Assembly (NCBI GenBank): GCA_030849465.1
Contig: JARVLF010000017.1
Coordinates: forward strand, 124,001 to 188,000
Direction: 5' to 3'
From: Moesziomyces globuligerus
Lineage: Eukaryota > Basidiomycota > Ustilaginomycetes > Ustilaginales > Ustilaginaceae
DNA: 64,000 bases
In this document: piece by piece, positions 47,869-58,900 of the stretch
Numbering within the stretch: position 1 is the stretch's first letter
How the letters are laid out: each line of letters begins with the position of its first letter
Position numbers and translations under genes: made by a program
Notes under the pieces: generated by a model
Databases searched by the model: none
Told to the model about the DNA's origin: nothing
Seen by the model: only the letters and a program-made list of their open reading frames with translations

Positions 47869-49608
47869 ATGACGTGGATATCTCGCACGGCGAGCGCCTC
47901 GGCGGCGCAGCTGACGTCCAACCTCCGTTCCGCTGCAATTCGGAGCGCAGCGGTGCGCACGCCGCAGCTGCATGCACGAGTGGCTCCCAGGACGTTCTAC
48001 ACCGGCACTTCAGTCGCCTCATCCTCGAAGCTTCCCGCATCCGACGAAGAGAAGCAGCTGGAAAGCCCTTCAGAGGGAGCTGGCGAGGTAGGCGAGAAGA
48101 AGAAGCGCAAACGCCGCACCAAGGAGGAGATCGAAGCGGCTAGGATGGCCAACCAAACGTTCGGCCTGCCGATTCGAAGAAACCGAAGGACAAGGCAAGC
48201 GCTCCCCGGCGCGCCCTCGCATTCAGCGTCTCAAGCGCAGGAAGATGAAGCTAAGATCGCCAAAAGTGCACGAGCGAAGAGGGCGTATAAGAAGAGAGGG
48301 ACGGGCAAATCAGAGGGCGAGAGTGCGAGCGAGTCGAAGGAGGATCCGTTTACCGACCTTGAGGCGCTCGGCGAGCTCGTGCACCAGATGAGCTACGACC
48401 ATCTACCGCCACGCCAGGAATGGAAACAGGCGTTCCCGAACGCCAAGGCGAAGCAAACCATCTACCGATACTTTGTCAGCAACCGCTCGACGGTGCAGAA
48501 CATCATCCCCAAGCTTGGCATCCACGATCCGGAACGCAACGGCGAGAAGGTGACCATCGTCGAGGGTTATCCGGGACCGGGCACATTTACGAGCGAGCTG
48601 GTCAAGATCCCCGAGGTGGAGAAGGTGGTCGCTCTCGAGGCGAGCGAGTGCTATAACCAGAAGCTCGAGGTGCTTCGGGCGCAGCTTGAGGAGAAGCAGG
48701 CGGGTGGAGGCGAGAGGCTCAGCATCCTCAAGCAGTCGGCGTACGATTGGGGCACGTATGCTGAGCTGGTGACGTCCGGCAGGCTAGCTCACCTCACTGG
48801 ACGGGTCGTCCAGTCGGATGGACGCCCGGTCGACTTTTCGACCGACGCATTTGTGCCGCCGGACCACGCGGATGCGAGCTGGCAGAAGCTGTCGCCGATC
48901 ATCTTTCTCGCGCAGCTGCCGAATACGGTGTATGGCGAGCAGCTGTTTGCGCAGATCGTTTCGGCGATCGCGACGCGTAGCTGGCTCTTCCGTCACGGAC
49001 GGATCCAGATTGGATTCGTATGTGGCGAGTCGCTCGCCAAGCGTTGTCTGGCGGTAGCAGGGGACAAGACCACGCGCGGCAAGCTGGGGACGACGGTGCA
49101 ATGTCTTGCGGATATCGAGGTGCATCAGTATGCGCACGAGCTGCAGCCGCACGCGGGCCACTTTTTCCCGCCCACCATGAGCGTCGGACCGCGCGTGCCG
49201 CATTCGAGCGCCTCGATCATCCCCAACAGCAACTCGTCGACGGGCATGACGCGCACGGGCATGGTGATGATGACCATCACGCCCAGGAAGAAGCCGCTCG
49301 TCACGGCCAACGAGATCGAGGCGTTTGAATTCATCACGCGCAACCTCTTCATCCTGCGCACCAAACCCATCGGCGACGCGCTCACCCACGTCGCTCCCGG
49401 CGGCCAAAACGTACTCAAGATGACCAGCCCAGAACAGGCGGAAAAGGGCCTGATCAGCCAGGACGAGGTGATCCTGCCTTCGAACATTGTCGCCGACCTG
49501 ACCAACGTGCAGTGGGCCAACCTGGCGAGGATGTTTGAAAAGTGGCCCTTCCGCCCGCAACATCTGTTCGAGGAGGGTCGCATCAAGAGCGACAAGCGCG
49601 ACAACTAG
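47869..49608 (+). CDS. MTF1: Mtf1-like mitochondrial transcription factor (rRNA dimethylase fold)
   Basis: The first ATG of the frame is at 47869 (context GAGCCATGACG), giving 579 residues. The N-terminal 50 residues are Ser/Ala/Arg rich without acidic residues, a clear mitochondrial presequence. A Lys/Glu-rich linker continues to about residue 165. The C-terminal 410 residues match the Mtf1/TFB2M branch of the KsgA/Dim1 methyltransferase fold: a SAM-site-like VEGYPGPGTFTSELVK, then IFLAQLPNTVYGEQLFAQI and AFEFITRNLFI. In yeast, Mtf1 is the specificity factor that melts promoters with RNA polymerase Rpo41. Fungal Mtf1 proteins usually lost methylation, and the degenerate SAM loop fits that. 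It is about 240 residues longer than yeast Mtf1 because of the leader, linker and insertions. Confidence 0.85.
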   Translation: MTWISRTASASAAQLTSNLRSAAIRSAAVRTPQLHARVAPRTFYTGTSVASSSKLPASDEEKQLESPSEGAGEVGEKKKRKRRTKEEIEAARMANQTFGLPIRRNRRTRQALPGAPSHSASQAQEDEAKIAKSARAKRAYKKRGTGKSEGESASESKEDPFTDLEALGELVHQMSYDHLPPRQEWKQAFPNAKAKQTIYRYFVSNRSTVQNIIPKLGIHDPERNGEKVTIVEGYPGPGTFTSELVKIPEVEKVVALEASECYNQKLEVLRAQLEEKQAGGGERLSILKQSAYDWGTYAELVTSGRLAHLTGRVVQSDGRPVDFSTDAFVPPDHADASWQKLSPIIFLAQLPNTVYGEQLFAQIVSAIATRSWLFRHGRIQIGFVCGESLAKRCLAVAGDKTTRGKLGTTVQCLADIEVHQYAHELQPHAGHFFPPTMSVGPRVPHSSASIIPNSNSSTGMTRTGMVMMTITPRKKPLVTANEIEAFEFITRNLFILRTKPIGDALTHVAPGGQNVLKMTSPEQAEKGLISQDEVILPSNIVADLTNVQWANLARMFEKWPFRPQHLFEEGRIKSDKRDN

Positions 49609-49758
49609 CGCGGCTCGCCCCATCCCGCGTATGCAGACATGAATACCACCCTTTTCGACCATGGATGGAGACCGGTGTGGGTTCGAGGGAGATGCAAGAC
49701 GCCAAGAGGCTCGAATTGGCATGGACGAATGAATGAGCATCTGGCTTGGGCTGGGGGA

Positions 49759-50549
49759 TCATGCATCTTGCTCGAGGCCATGCGCCGCTTTGCGTCTGAA
49801 GGCGGCCTGTGAGTGAAGGGAGAGCAGAGAGCCACAAAGTGTGAGTGGAACTGCACAATAGCCGGCGGCCATCGGTGCCGGATACTCACCTGATCGCGAA
49901 GCCACTGCCTGTAGTCCTTGATGCTTCCGATCTTTTCGCCGTAGTAGTCCGGCACGGGGTTCTGGACGGACTGGCGGGTAGGGTCTACGCGATTGCGCTT
50001 GATGTGTTCGTAAAAGTCGTGGTCCTTGTGTGCGATCTGGGCTGCGTTCTTGCGGTGAATGATGCCCCAGATGGCGTTGCCTACGGTGGGCCCGGTGAGC
50101 CAACCGAGGCCGGTGCATGCGAGCGTGAGACCTGCGTTGATGTAGATGGGATCGAGGCCGGCGATGGTGTTGGTGGGGTCGATCTCGAGCGTGAGGAAGT
50201 AGGAGCCGGCGGCTGCACCGGCGAGGAGGGTGGTGGGGACGGTGGTGACCATGCCGGCGAGCCGACGCGACTTTCGCAGCTGGAGGTACTTGTCCCAGCG
50301 GAGGTTGTCGGCCGAGGCGTTGGACGCAGACGCGGAGGACGATGGAGGATTCGAGGTCGGGGCGGCGAGCGCGGCGGGTGCGGTGGCGTGGAAGGGTCCG
50401 GAGCTGGTGCCGACGACATGGCCCGAGCGAGAGTAGGACGAGAGCGCACGAGTGGCGCCAGCAAGCGCACGCGGACGCAGCGCGTTGACGGCCGTGCGCG
50501 ACGACGAAGCGCCCGCGGAGAGACCGACGTATCTGGCAGCAGCTGACAT
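49759..50549 (-). CDS. PAM17: Pam17, TIM23 import-motor subunit, two exons
   Basis: Exon 1 (50549-49890) encodes 220 residues. The donor is CAG/GTGAGT at 49889. The 83-nt intron ends at a CACAG acceptor (49807), and exon 2 (49806-49759) adds 15 codons (AAFRRKAAHGLEQDA). The 235-residue protein has a presequence, a hydrophilic linker, LRWDKYLQLRKSRR, two membrane segments (about 98-122 and 135-162, with EIDPTNTIAGLDP between) and the family hallmark VPDYYGEKIGSIKDYRQWLRD. Pam17 helps assemble the Pam16-Pam18 J-protein pair of the presequence translocase motor in the inner membrane. The spliced C terminus matches the length of other Pam17 proteins; the unspliced frame would run on with unrelated residues. 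Confidence 0.93.
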
Positions 50550-51795
50550 GATGAGCGCGATGATGGAGGGCGGAGGGAGGTGGGAGGTGGGAGGTGGAGA
50601 AGAAGGAGCGCTCCGACTCGGATTGTGTGATTCTGTGATTGCGCAGGTGGAGCAAGCGAGCCAAGTGCAGCCTGAGCCTGAGCTTCTGAAGCTTCGGCCT
50701 GTGACTTATCGGCCGTGAATGGCACGGCTCGGCTCGTTCCTGATCACAGCTGGGCGCACAAAGGACGTTGCTCGCTTGGCTGGCTCTGGCTGGCTCTGGC
50801 TGGCTTTGGCTGGTCTTGGCTTGGCTACAGTAGGCCGCTGCCAAAAAGTTGAAATCGCATGCGATCCAGATTTCCATTTGGCCGCGGCTCGTCTGACGAT
50901 TTGTGCGGCTGCAAGGCCTGGGGTCAAGTGACCATTATTAATAGATTGTGAGGGCGACTGCGAGGGCGAGCGACTGTGCGAGGCGGCTCTGGCGCAAAGC
51001 CTTGCTTCGAGCTGGATCGGGCGAGCCGCCCTCTGCACGGCTGGGCCGACGCGCAGATGGCGGATTCATCGCACACTTGTCTCGCACGGCGCTCTTCTCC
51101 TTCATCCTCCCCATCATCGACCCCTCATCCTCATCCTCATCGTCATCCCACTCCTCCGCATCTTCATCTCTTCCAACGACAGCTCTTCAGATCGCAATCA
51201 CCTTCGTACAGAGCCAAGTCTCATCGCGATCGCATATCAATCTTCCAGCTGCGCCCGCCCCTTTGTACCTGCCAGCACAGCTATACCATCCAACACCCCA
51301 CACCCTCATAACCACGCTCAGCCGCCGGCATTCAACGCTTCCGGTCGCATCTCCTACTCCACTGCCACCCTTGCAATCCCATCGCACGGCTCGACCTCAA
51401 CACCAACAACGCAACCGGCCCCAATCGTATCTTGAGCGCCTTGGATCCAAATCAGCACGCCTTTCGCCTACACTGCCGACAAATATCTGCGCACGTTAGG
51501 CCACGCATCTCCTTCGCATCCGTTCGGCTCCAAGTCTCTCCAGCTCCGTGACCGCACATTTGCTTGTTGTCCTGCATACCCGCTTGCTCCTGCAGTCTCT
51601 CGAGCTTGGCACGCCGCGTCTAGCAACACTTTCGAGTCTCGAGCCCATTCGCACAACGGATTCCACCAGCACGCACGCAGTCTTCTAATCCACTGCCAAC
51701 AGTAGCATATCGTGCCTGCTTCGCCTCTCTCCTCCAGCAACCTCCTCCACCTCAACCTCCCCGCTCCTACTCCAGCAACACCTCACCCATACACA
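50550..51795. other. divergent intergenic region and long DHH1 leader
   Basis: About 1.25 kb. It holds a 10-bp tandem array (50771-50820), a TCATCCTCATCC-type CT-rich block near 51125-51170, and CT/CA-rich sequence up to the DHH1 start. No gene is seen. Confidence 0.55.
50771..50820 (+). repeat. 10-bp tandem array, five units
   Basis: The units are CTCGCTTGGC, TGGCTCTGGC (twice), TGGCTTTGGC and TGGTCTTGGC, in exact 10-nt phase, about 225-275 bp before the PAM17 start on the other strand. Confidence 0.85.
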
Positions 51796-53271
51796 ATGTC
51801 GGCGTCAGGACCAGCACCAGGGCAATCTGAAGCCGCCTGGAAGCAGCAGGTCACCAGCAAAGTCGCCAAGGACGAACGTCCCCAGACCGAGGATGTGCTC
51901 AACACCAAGGGCAACGAGTTCGAAGACTACTTCCTCAAACGTGAACTCCTCATGGGCATCTTCGAGGCCGGCTTCGAGCGCCCCTCTCCCATCCAAGAAG
52001 AGGCCATCCCCATCGCCCTCACCGGCCGCGACATCCTCGCCCGCGCCAAGAACGGCACCGGCAAGACCGCCGCCTACGTCATCCCGTCGCTCGAGAAGCT
52101 CAACACAAAGAAGAACAAGATCCAGGCCGTCCTCCTCGTCCCCACCCGTGAGCTCGCCCTCCAAACAAGTCAGGTCGCAAAGACGCTCGGCAAGCACCTC
52201 GGCGTCGAGGTCATGGTCACCACCGGCGGCACCACCCTCCGCGACGACATCCTCCGCCTCGGTCAGACCGTCCACATGCTCGTCGGCACCCCCGGCCGAA
52301 TCCTCGATCTCGCCGGCAAGGGCGTCGCCGACCTCAGCCAGTGCACCACCTTTGTCATGGACGAGGCCGACAAGCTCCTCTCGCCCGAGTTCACCCCGGT
52401 CATGGAGCAGCTGCTCAGCTTCCTCCCCAAGGAGAGGCAGGTCATGCTCTTCTCCGCCACCTTCCCGCTCATCGTCAAGGACTTCAAGGACCGCAACATG
52501 GTCAAGCCCTACGAGATCAACCTCATGGACGAGCTCACCCTCCGCGGTGTCACCCAGTACTACGCCTTTGTCGAGGAGCGCCAGAAGGTCCACTGCCTCA
52601 ACACGCTCTTCTCCAAACTCCAGATCAACCAGTCCATCATCTTCTGCAACTCGACCAACCGCGTCGAGCTCCTCGCAAAGAAGATCACCGAGCTCGGCTA
52701 CAGCTGCTTCTACTCGCACGCAAAGATGCTCCAGTCGCATCGCAATCGCGTCTTCCACGACTTCCGCAACGGCGCCTGCCGTAACCTCGTCTGCTCGGAT
52801 CTCCTCACGCGCGGTATCGACATCCAGGCGGTCAACGTCGTGATCAACTTTGACTTCCCCAAGAACGCAGAGACCTACCTCCACCGCATCGGCCGTTCGG
52901 GTCGCTTCGGCCACCTCGGCCTCGCCATCAACCTCATCACGTACGAGGACCGCTTCAACCTCTACCGCATCGAGCAGGAGCTCGGCACCGAGATCCAGCC
53001 CATCCCGAGCAACATTGACAAGCGTCTCTACGTGGCGCCGTCGCTCATCCAGGAGGCCGAGGGCAAGAACCAGAACGGAAACAGGCAGGAGGGCAGGCCC
53101 GTCATCCCGCCAGGCCAGCAGGCCATGCATGCCGCCGCTATCCCGCAGAACCAGAACTTCAGCAACACCGTGCCGCACAGGCATCGCGGCGGAGGTGGCG
53201 GTCACCGCGGAGGCGGCGGTGGTGGTGGCGGTGGACGCCAGCACAACGGCCAGGGCGGCGTCCCTGCGTAA
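51796..53271 (+). CDS. DHH1: Dhh1 DEAD-box RNA helicase (DDX6 family)
   Basis: The first ATG of the frame is at 51796 (ACACAATGTC), giving 491 residues. The helicase motifs are complete: Q-motif region [13 protein letters not shown], motif [25 protein letters not shown] ([10 protein letters not shown]), SAT, and motif [12 protein letters not shown]. The block [20 protein letters not shown] and the [19 protein letters not shown] end are specific to the Dhh1/DDX6 group. Dhh1 promotes decapping and translational repression with Dcp2, Edc3, Pat1 and Ccr4-Not in P-bodies. The C-terminal 60 residues are Gly/His/Asn rich ([15 protein letters not shown]) and likely aid condensation. No introns. The leader may be several hundred nt, judging by CT-rich sequence. 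Confidence 0.97.
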   Translation: MSASGPAPGQSEAAWKQQVTSKVAKDERPQTEDVLNTKGNEFEDYFLKRELLMGIFEAGFERPSPIQEEAIPIALTGRDILARAKNGTGKTAAYVIPSLEKLNTKKNKIQAVLLVPTRELALQTSQVAKTLGKHLGVEVMVTTGGTTLRDDILRLGQTVHMLVGTPGRILDLAGKGVADLSQCTTFVMDEADKLLSPEFTPVMEQLLSFLPKERQVMLFSATFPLIVKDFKDRNMVKPYEINLMDELTLRGVTQYYAFVEERQKVHCLNTLFSKLQINQSIIFCNSTNRVELLAKKITELGYSCFYSHAKMLQSHRNRVFHDFRNGACRNLVCSDLLTRGIDIQAVNVVINFDFPKNAETYLHRIGRSGRFGHLGLAINLITYEDRFNLYRIEQELGTEIQPIPSNIDKRLYVAPSLIQEAEGKNQNGNRQEGRPVIPPGQQAMHAAAIPQNQNFSNTVPHRHRGGGGGHRGGGGGGGGGRQHNGQGGVPA

Positions 53272-54186
53272 TAAGCGCGGGGAGCCGCTTCTCGGTCAGA
53301 GGCCAGGCGCTAGTCTGCTTGCCTGGGTTTCTGATCACTTCTCCCGGCCTTAGGGACATGCACTGAAGAGCATCGATCCGTGCTTCGCATCGAGCTTTCT
53401 TCGCAACACGTCCGTGAGGCGGCCATCGTTACTATGACAGCGGTGTCGATGCGATTGCGTCTTTCTTTGACACCTTGTCCCCCGTATCCCCTCAAGTCAG
53501 GGCTTTCTCGGCGCGGCTGCGCGAACTCGTACAGTCGTGTCGTTGCGACTGTTGCTGGTCGCGACTCACGGCCCTCATTCGACTTCTCCACCTAGCGCCG
53601 CTCCGTTCATGAGAGCGCACGGCTCACATCCTCATCTCGACGTTCCTCCCTTTATCCTCTCATCTCGTCTGCGACGCCCCATCCGAACCCCCAACATCCA
53701 CTCTGCCCTCGTCGCATTTCCCCATGCGCCTCCTCATCCTTGCCATCCACAGCCTTCGGCACGGGCCCTGTCAAACCTCCTCGATCACCACCTTTGTACT
53801 CACACCGCGCTTCATCTCCGTCCCCCCGTCCTCTCTTCACTCTTATCGCCATTCCCACCTCATCTATGTCATCACCACCGCCATTCCACCACTTCATCTG
53901 CGACATCCCTCCTCCTCGTCATCCACATCATCCTCCCCCCCAACTCTTCATTGTGCGTGTGACGATGTGCATTCGTGTTGAGCAGCTCGTGTACTGCTGA
54001 CCTGAGCTGAGATGCGGACCTGCCCCACTGTTGCGTCTGGTGCGTGTGGTGCGTCTGGGACGTGGGGCTAGGTTGGGGTATATTGCGTGCAGCGTAGGTA
54101 TGGTGAATGACCAACCGTGACCGTACGTCCAGGATAGATACCAAGCTCTGGAGCTCTGGGAGTGAGCATGTATGAGGGAGGCGGGG
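53272..54186. other. convergent intergenic region (DHH1 / TFB5)
   Basis: About 900 bp between two 3' ends. It is CT-rich at 53600-53960. No coding gene or recognisable RNA is visible. Confidence 0.55.
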
Positions 54187-54538
54187 TTATGCTTCGAGGG
54201 TGTAAGTGTTTTTCTCGAGCTTCGGTAAAGAAGAAACCCTTGTCAGCGATGAATCTCCAAGACCATGTCCGACCTGTATGGGAGTGTGTGGGGGTGCTTA
54301 CTTCGATTTCGAGTTCTGCTCGGAGCCAATCGATTCTCTCTGGGGAGATGAGCAGATGTGTTTCGTCGAGATCCATGATGATGAACCGATTGCGTTCGTC
54401 GAGCGACAGAATCAACTGCTTCACCGCCGCATCACTGAACCCCACCACCACGTCCAAAAAGTCAGTTACCGTGACCGTCCATCGGTTGGTTTAGACGGAT
54501 GCTTACCATGTGAGCAGCATTCCTTTGTACGCCTTCAT
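54187..54538 (-). CDS. TFB5: Tfb5/TTDA subunit of TFIIH, three exons
   Basis: Splicing three short exons gives 65 residues. Exon 1 is 54538-54507 (ATGAAGGCGTAC, MKAYKGMLLT plus two bases of Cys). Intron 1 (54506-54435, 72 nt) has GTAAGC, CTGAC and TTCAG. Exon 2 is 54434-54302 (DAAVKQLILSLDERN, IIMDLDETHLLI, IDWLRAELEIE). Intron 2 (54301-54220, 82 nt) has GTAAGC and CTGAC with a CGAAG acceptor. Exon 3 is 54219-54187 (LEKNTYTLEA, then TAA). This follows human TTDA and yeast Tfb5 along their full length, including the CDxxxKQ start and the DDTHL-like core. Tfb5 stabilises TFIIH through Tfb2/p52 and is needed for nucleotide-excision repair. The gene is too fragmented for ORF finders. Confidence 0.9.
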
Positions 54539-55136
54539 TCCTGGCCAGTACGAGCTACGTCGAACTCGAAGCACGCGACGCGATGACCGGCAAAGATGGT
54601 GGATAGCGATGAAAGAACAAGATGGACCGAGCTCACAAATGCCTCCACCCGAACTCCTCTGCAGCGACCCGAAAAATCGTGTTACATCGAAGAAAAGATG
54701 CTCAATCCTCCCGGCTGCGAAGCCAAAGTCCACACTCATTGGCTCTTCTAACCCAGTTGGTCCACCTGGTCGTCATCGGCGCCAGTCTGAATACATCCAT
54801 GTCAATGGTTGAGGCTCATGCTCTGCTTTCCTCTGAAACTCGCGCTGCCCCAATTGGACTATCGAAAGTCAGTCGTGTGTCCAGGCAGAACCAAGAGCTA
54901 AATAGGGTAAAAAAAGGACCTCATAAACACCGCCAAATCCAATGGAACAGGCATCTTCGCCTCTCCGTACCAGACAGACCCAAGGAGCACAGCAAGTCCG
55001 GTCACCAAGTGGGACTTCCACGGCACCATGAAGTACACCATCAACGTTAACAACTCACACCTATGAGCAAGAAAGAACGCCGAATCGTCTGCAAAATGCT
55101 CAAAATAAAACATTTTGAAAAAGGCAAAAAGCGAAG
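54539..55136. other. intergenic region (TFB5 / tRNA-Ser)
   Basis: About 600 bp, less GC-rich than the surroundings. It contains the TFB5 promoter and, at its right end, the Pol III terminator of the tRNA. No other gene is seen. Confidence 0.55.
55126..55130 (-). terminator. Pol III terminator of tRNA-Ser
   Basis: Five T on the minus strand start 7 nt after the tRNA 3' end, the usual RNA polymerase III stop. Confidence 0.85.
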
Positions 55137-55253
55137 CGACGCCTGTGAGATTCGAACTCACGCCCTCAGAGAGGATATCCTAGCACCAGCGCGAACTGGT
55201 TGCTAACCTGTACGAATAGCAGGGATACGTGTTAACCACTCCACCAAAGCGTC
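55137..55253 (-). tRNA. tRNA-Ser(GCU) with a 35-nt intron
   Basis: The minus strand folds as a class II tRNA. The acceptor stem is GACGCTT with AGGCGTC and discriminator G. The D arm has GTG and CAC around GAGTGGTTAA. The anticodon stem is TATCC with GGATA. The variable arm is CCTC-TCT-GAGG, and the T arm is GTGAG-TTCGAAT-CTCAC. The anticodon GCT lies at 55218-55220, and the loop is interrupted after position 37 by an intron at 55182-55216. The intron holds TAGCA, which can pair with the anticodon loop. The mature length is 82 nt. The G discriminator and long variable arm identify serine, codons AGC and AGU. Internal A and B boxes are present. Confidence 0.95.
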
Positions 55254-55930
55254 CAGAGGGTCACGTGAAATCGAAAACAACAAGCGTATATGTACATCTT
55301 CAGCTGACAATGCTGGGGTGGATCCACTTTCTATCGGAGCTGGAAAACTGGCATCACGACGTAGAAGATCAAACAGCTGCGAGCTAGGGCGCTTAAACCA
55401 CTCATCACTGACACTTCGGCTGGACGTCCGCTTCCGCGCTCGAAGGCGTGCGATTGTCCGTACTATACGGGAAGGATGCAGGCTGGGAGGGTTCAGCGCC
55501 CAGCGACGGAGGAAGGGGAGGGCGAGCTGTGAGGGAGGTTACAGTATGCGAAGAAGGGCGGATGCGAGTTGTGATTTATTTTTGGCAGGGCGGTGTGACG
55601 TGCGGCAGAATCCAAGTCGAGGGCAGCAATTGTGTGGAGGTTGCGCTGCTCAGCGCGCCATGTTGGGTGGATGTGCATTTCACACAGCCAGCCGGCTGCA
55701 CACGCACGGCCTCCTGTTTTTCGGCGCACAGAGCTCAGTCATCACCACCGCCCTGCTCCAACCTTCTCACCATCCATCACCCATCGTCCACACGCGCACA
55801 CCCTGCATCTATCGCCTCGACTACGAGCACGGCCAGCTCAGCACCTCGTCATCTGCATGAGCGCCGTCTGAAGATCGGGTGCTTCCGCGCCGCCCTTCCC
55901 GTCTCCCCAACCTCATCCGTGATCGCATCC
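55254..55930. other. CSC1 leader region
   Basis: About 680 bp. The frame of CSC1 stays open back to about 55448, with an in-frame ATG at 55562. The translated sequence there looks non-coding. A four-codon uORF lies at 55857. Confidence 0.5.
55857..55871 (+). promoter_or_regulatory. minimal uORF upstream of CSC1
   Basis: ATG AGC GCC GTC TGA ends 59 nt before the CSC1 start, in a different frame. Confidence 0.4.
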
Positions 55931-58900
55931 ATGGCTTCACAACTGCCCTTCGACCTGGCTGCATACGGCCGGGCTGCGGCTACCGCTTCGACCACAGCTG
56001 CTTCCGCCACTGCTACTGTAGTAGCTGCCTTCCTCGCGCTCAACGACGACCCGCCTTCCGGCTCTCCGGGCAACAATGGCTCGGACGACAATCCCGCGAT
56101 CCCCCTACCCAACCAGCGCGCATTCGAGGGTCCCTGGTTCTCTCAGCAGGTCTCCCTCTCGGTCTTCATCGGTCTCGTGTCGTTCGCCATCTTTGTGATC
56201 GTCCGACGTCGCAATGCAGCGCTCTTTGCTCCGCGCACCAAGCTCAAGGGCTTCTCGCCCCTCGACGACGGCCACGAGTCCGGCTACTTTGGCTGGGTCA
56301 TGCCCACGCTCAAGACCGAGGAGATGCGCATTCTGCAGACCGTAGGCCTCGATGCTGCCATCCTGCTCAGCTTCCTCAAGATGGGCTTCTGGCTCTTCTT
56401 TGCGCTCAGCTGCTGGAGCATCCTCATCCTCATGCCGGTCAACTACTGGCAGAACGGCGTGCTCGACGGCGTCAGCCCCGCCGAGGACCGAGACAATGCT
56501 ACCGACCCGTCCGGCCTCAGAGACACCGTGACTGGAGTCTGGACCCAGCTCATCTACGACACTCTCAAGAAGAAGCACGACGATCCGAACGCCCCGCTGC
56601 CCCAGCTCCCGCTGCCGGTAAAGCCGCCCCAGGCACAGGTCTACCATGCCGTCCATCTTCTGTCCACGTACGCGTTCACTCTGCTCGCCATGCGCGCCAT
56701 CTGGATCAACTACCAGCGCTTCGTACGCTCGCGTCAGCTCTACATTCTCGAAATCCTCGAGTCCATCCCTGCGCGCACCGTCGAGATCCGCGACCTCCCC
56801 GCCCATCTGCGAGACGAGAAGGCGCTCGCAGAGTACTTTGAAAACATGGACATGCCCGTCGAATCCACCGTAGTCGTCCGCAACACCGAGGGTCTCTCGC
56901 GCCTCCTCAACCAGCGCTCCAATGCGCTCCACCGTCTCGAGCAGGCCTGGGTCCGCTGGCTCGGCAATCCCACCGACGCAGAAGGCTACGACCCGGAGAA
57001 GATCATGCTCCTCGCCGCCGGCGCCCACGACGACGACAACGACTTCGAGTCCGCGGCAGATGAAGATCAGCCACGCGACTCTCGCGATGACCTGGAGAGT
57101 AGCCGTCTGCTGGGCCCCACGGCCCCGGGCACCACCGTCTTCACGGGGGCCGACACGATCCGCACCCACCGCAAGCGTCCTACTATGCGCAAGCACTGGT
57201 GGAACCCTTTCGGCGAGAAACTCGACGCCATCGAAGAGCTCACGCGCCAGTTCAACGCGGTCGACCGGGCGGTCCGACGGCGACGCAAGACGGGCCGGTT
57301 CCCCGGGGGAAATGTCGGATTCGTAACGTTCCAGAGTGCGGCGAGCGCGCAGATCGCTGCACAGACGGTGCACTATCCCATCCCCGCGTACTGCGCGACA
57401 TCGATGGCGCAGGAGCCGCGCGACATCATCTGGAGCAACATCGACCTGAGCAACAACGACCGGCGCGTGCGACAGGTGGTGGTGTCGATCTTCATCGTCG
57501 CCGTGCTCGTCTTCTACATCCCGCCGCTCGTCTTCCTCGCCAGTTTCGTCTCGCCGGGCGCCATCAAAAAGTACATGCCCTGGCTCGACCGTCTGCTGGA
57601 TACCGACGACCGGCTGCGCGCGCTGGTGCAGAACAACCTGCCATCGCTCGTCGTGATCGGATTCAACGCGCTGCTGCCGCTCGTGCTCGAGTACAGCTCG
57701 TACCTGCAGGGGCTCAAGGCGAGGAGCCTGGTCGAGTACAGCCTGCTCAAGAAGTACTACCTCTTCCTCATGGTCTCGGTCGTCTTCATCTTCCTCATCG
57801 CCACCACCGCGTGGGGAGTGCTGCAGGAGCTCGCCGAGAATCCGATGCGCGTCATCGACAAGCTCGCAGCGTCGCTGCCCAAGGCGCGCTTCTTCTCGCT
57901 CTCCTACGTGATCCTCCAGGGCATCGCGCTGCAGCCTTTGCAGCTGCTGCAGCTGCCTACGCTCATCCTGCGGGGCTTCTACCGGCTGCTGCTGACGCGC
58001 ACGCCGCGCGAGTTCGCCGAGCTCAACGCACCGCCGACGCTGGCCATGGGCAACGTGTATCCGCAGGCGCTGCTCATCTTTACGCTCTGCATCCTCTACT
58101 CGATCGTCAGTCCGCTGATCGTCGTGTTCGGCGCAGTCTACTTTGGCATCGCCTACGTCGTCAACAAGTACAAGCTGCTCTACGTCTTCTACAAGCCGTA
58201 CGAGAGCCAGGGCCAGGCGTGGCCGATCTCGGCCTCGCGCTGCATCTGGGCGCTGGTGCTCTTCCACGTGTTCCAGTTCTCGCTCTTCAGCGTGCGCAAG
58301 CAGCTGCTCATGTCGACGCTCATGCTGCCGCTCATCGTCTTCACCTTCTGGTTCGCACACCACCTCGAGACGACGTTTGGCCCGCTCACCGACCACGTCA
58401 ACCTCAGCAGCGTCGTCGAGGTGCTCAAGCAGGTCGAGCCGGATCCGGCGCTGGCCGAGCTCGCGCAGAACGGTCCGCCCGCAGTCGCACGCGCGGACGA
58501 GGTGTCAACGGATCGTCCGGGCGGCGCTGCGCCCGACGGATCGTCGTCGGCGGCGGGGAGGAGCAGGCAGTTGCTGGCGTTGGATCCGTCGCACAAGATC
58601 GATCCCGAGTATACCAAGCTCGCGCTCAAGCGGTACAGTCACGACGAGGAGGACGAGACGCTCTTTGTGGCGCAGCGCGATGCCAAGACCGACTACCGCG
58701 AGCCGCCCGGGGCCGGCTACTATCCCGGTGTGCTGAATACGGGCAGGAGGCGGTATGGGCATCCGGCGATTACGGGCATCTTGCCCGAGCTCTGGCTGCC
58801 GATTCCGCAGCACCGCATCGACGAGGGCGGCGACGACGTCACTGCGCCCGATGACCTCGAGGGGCAGACGGCCATGGCGTCGGGGACGACGGCGTTGGGT

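Noticed and set aside
56105..58396. 763-codon minus-strand ORF opposite CSC1
   Set aside because: His/Arg/Glu-rich antisense of the membrane-protein codons; no motif and no promoter gap.
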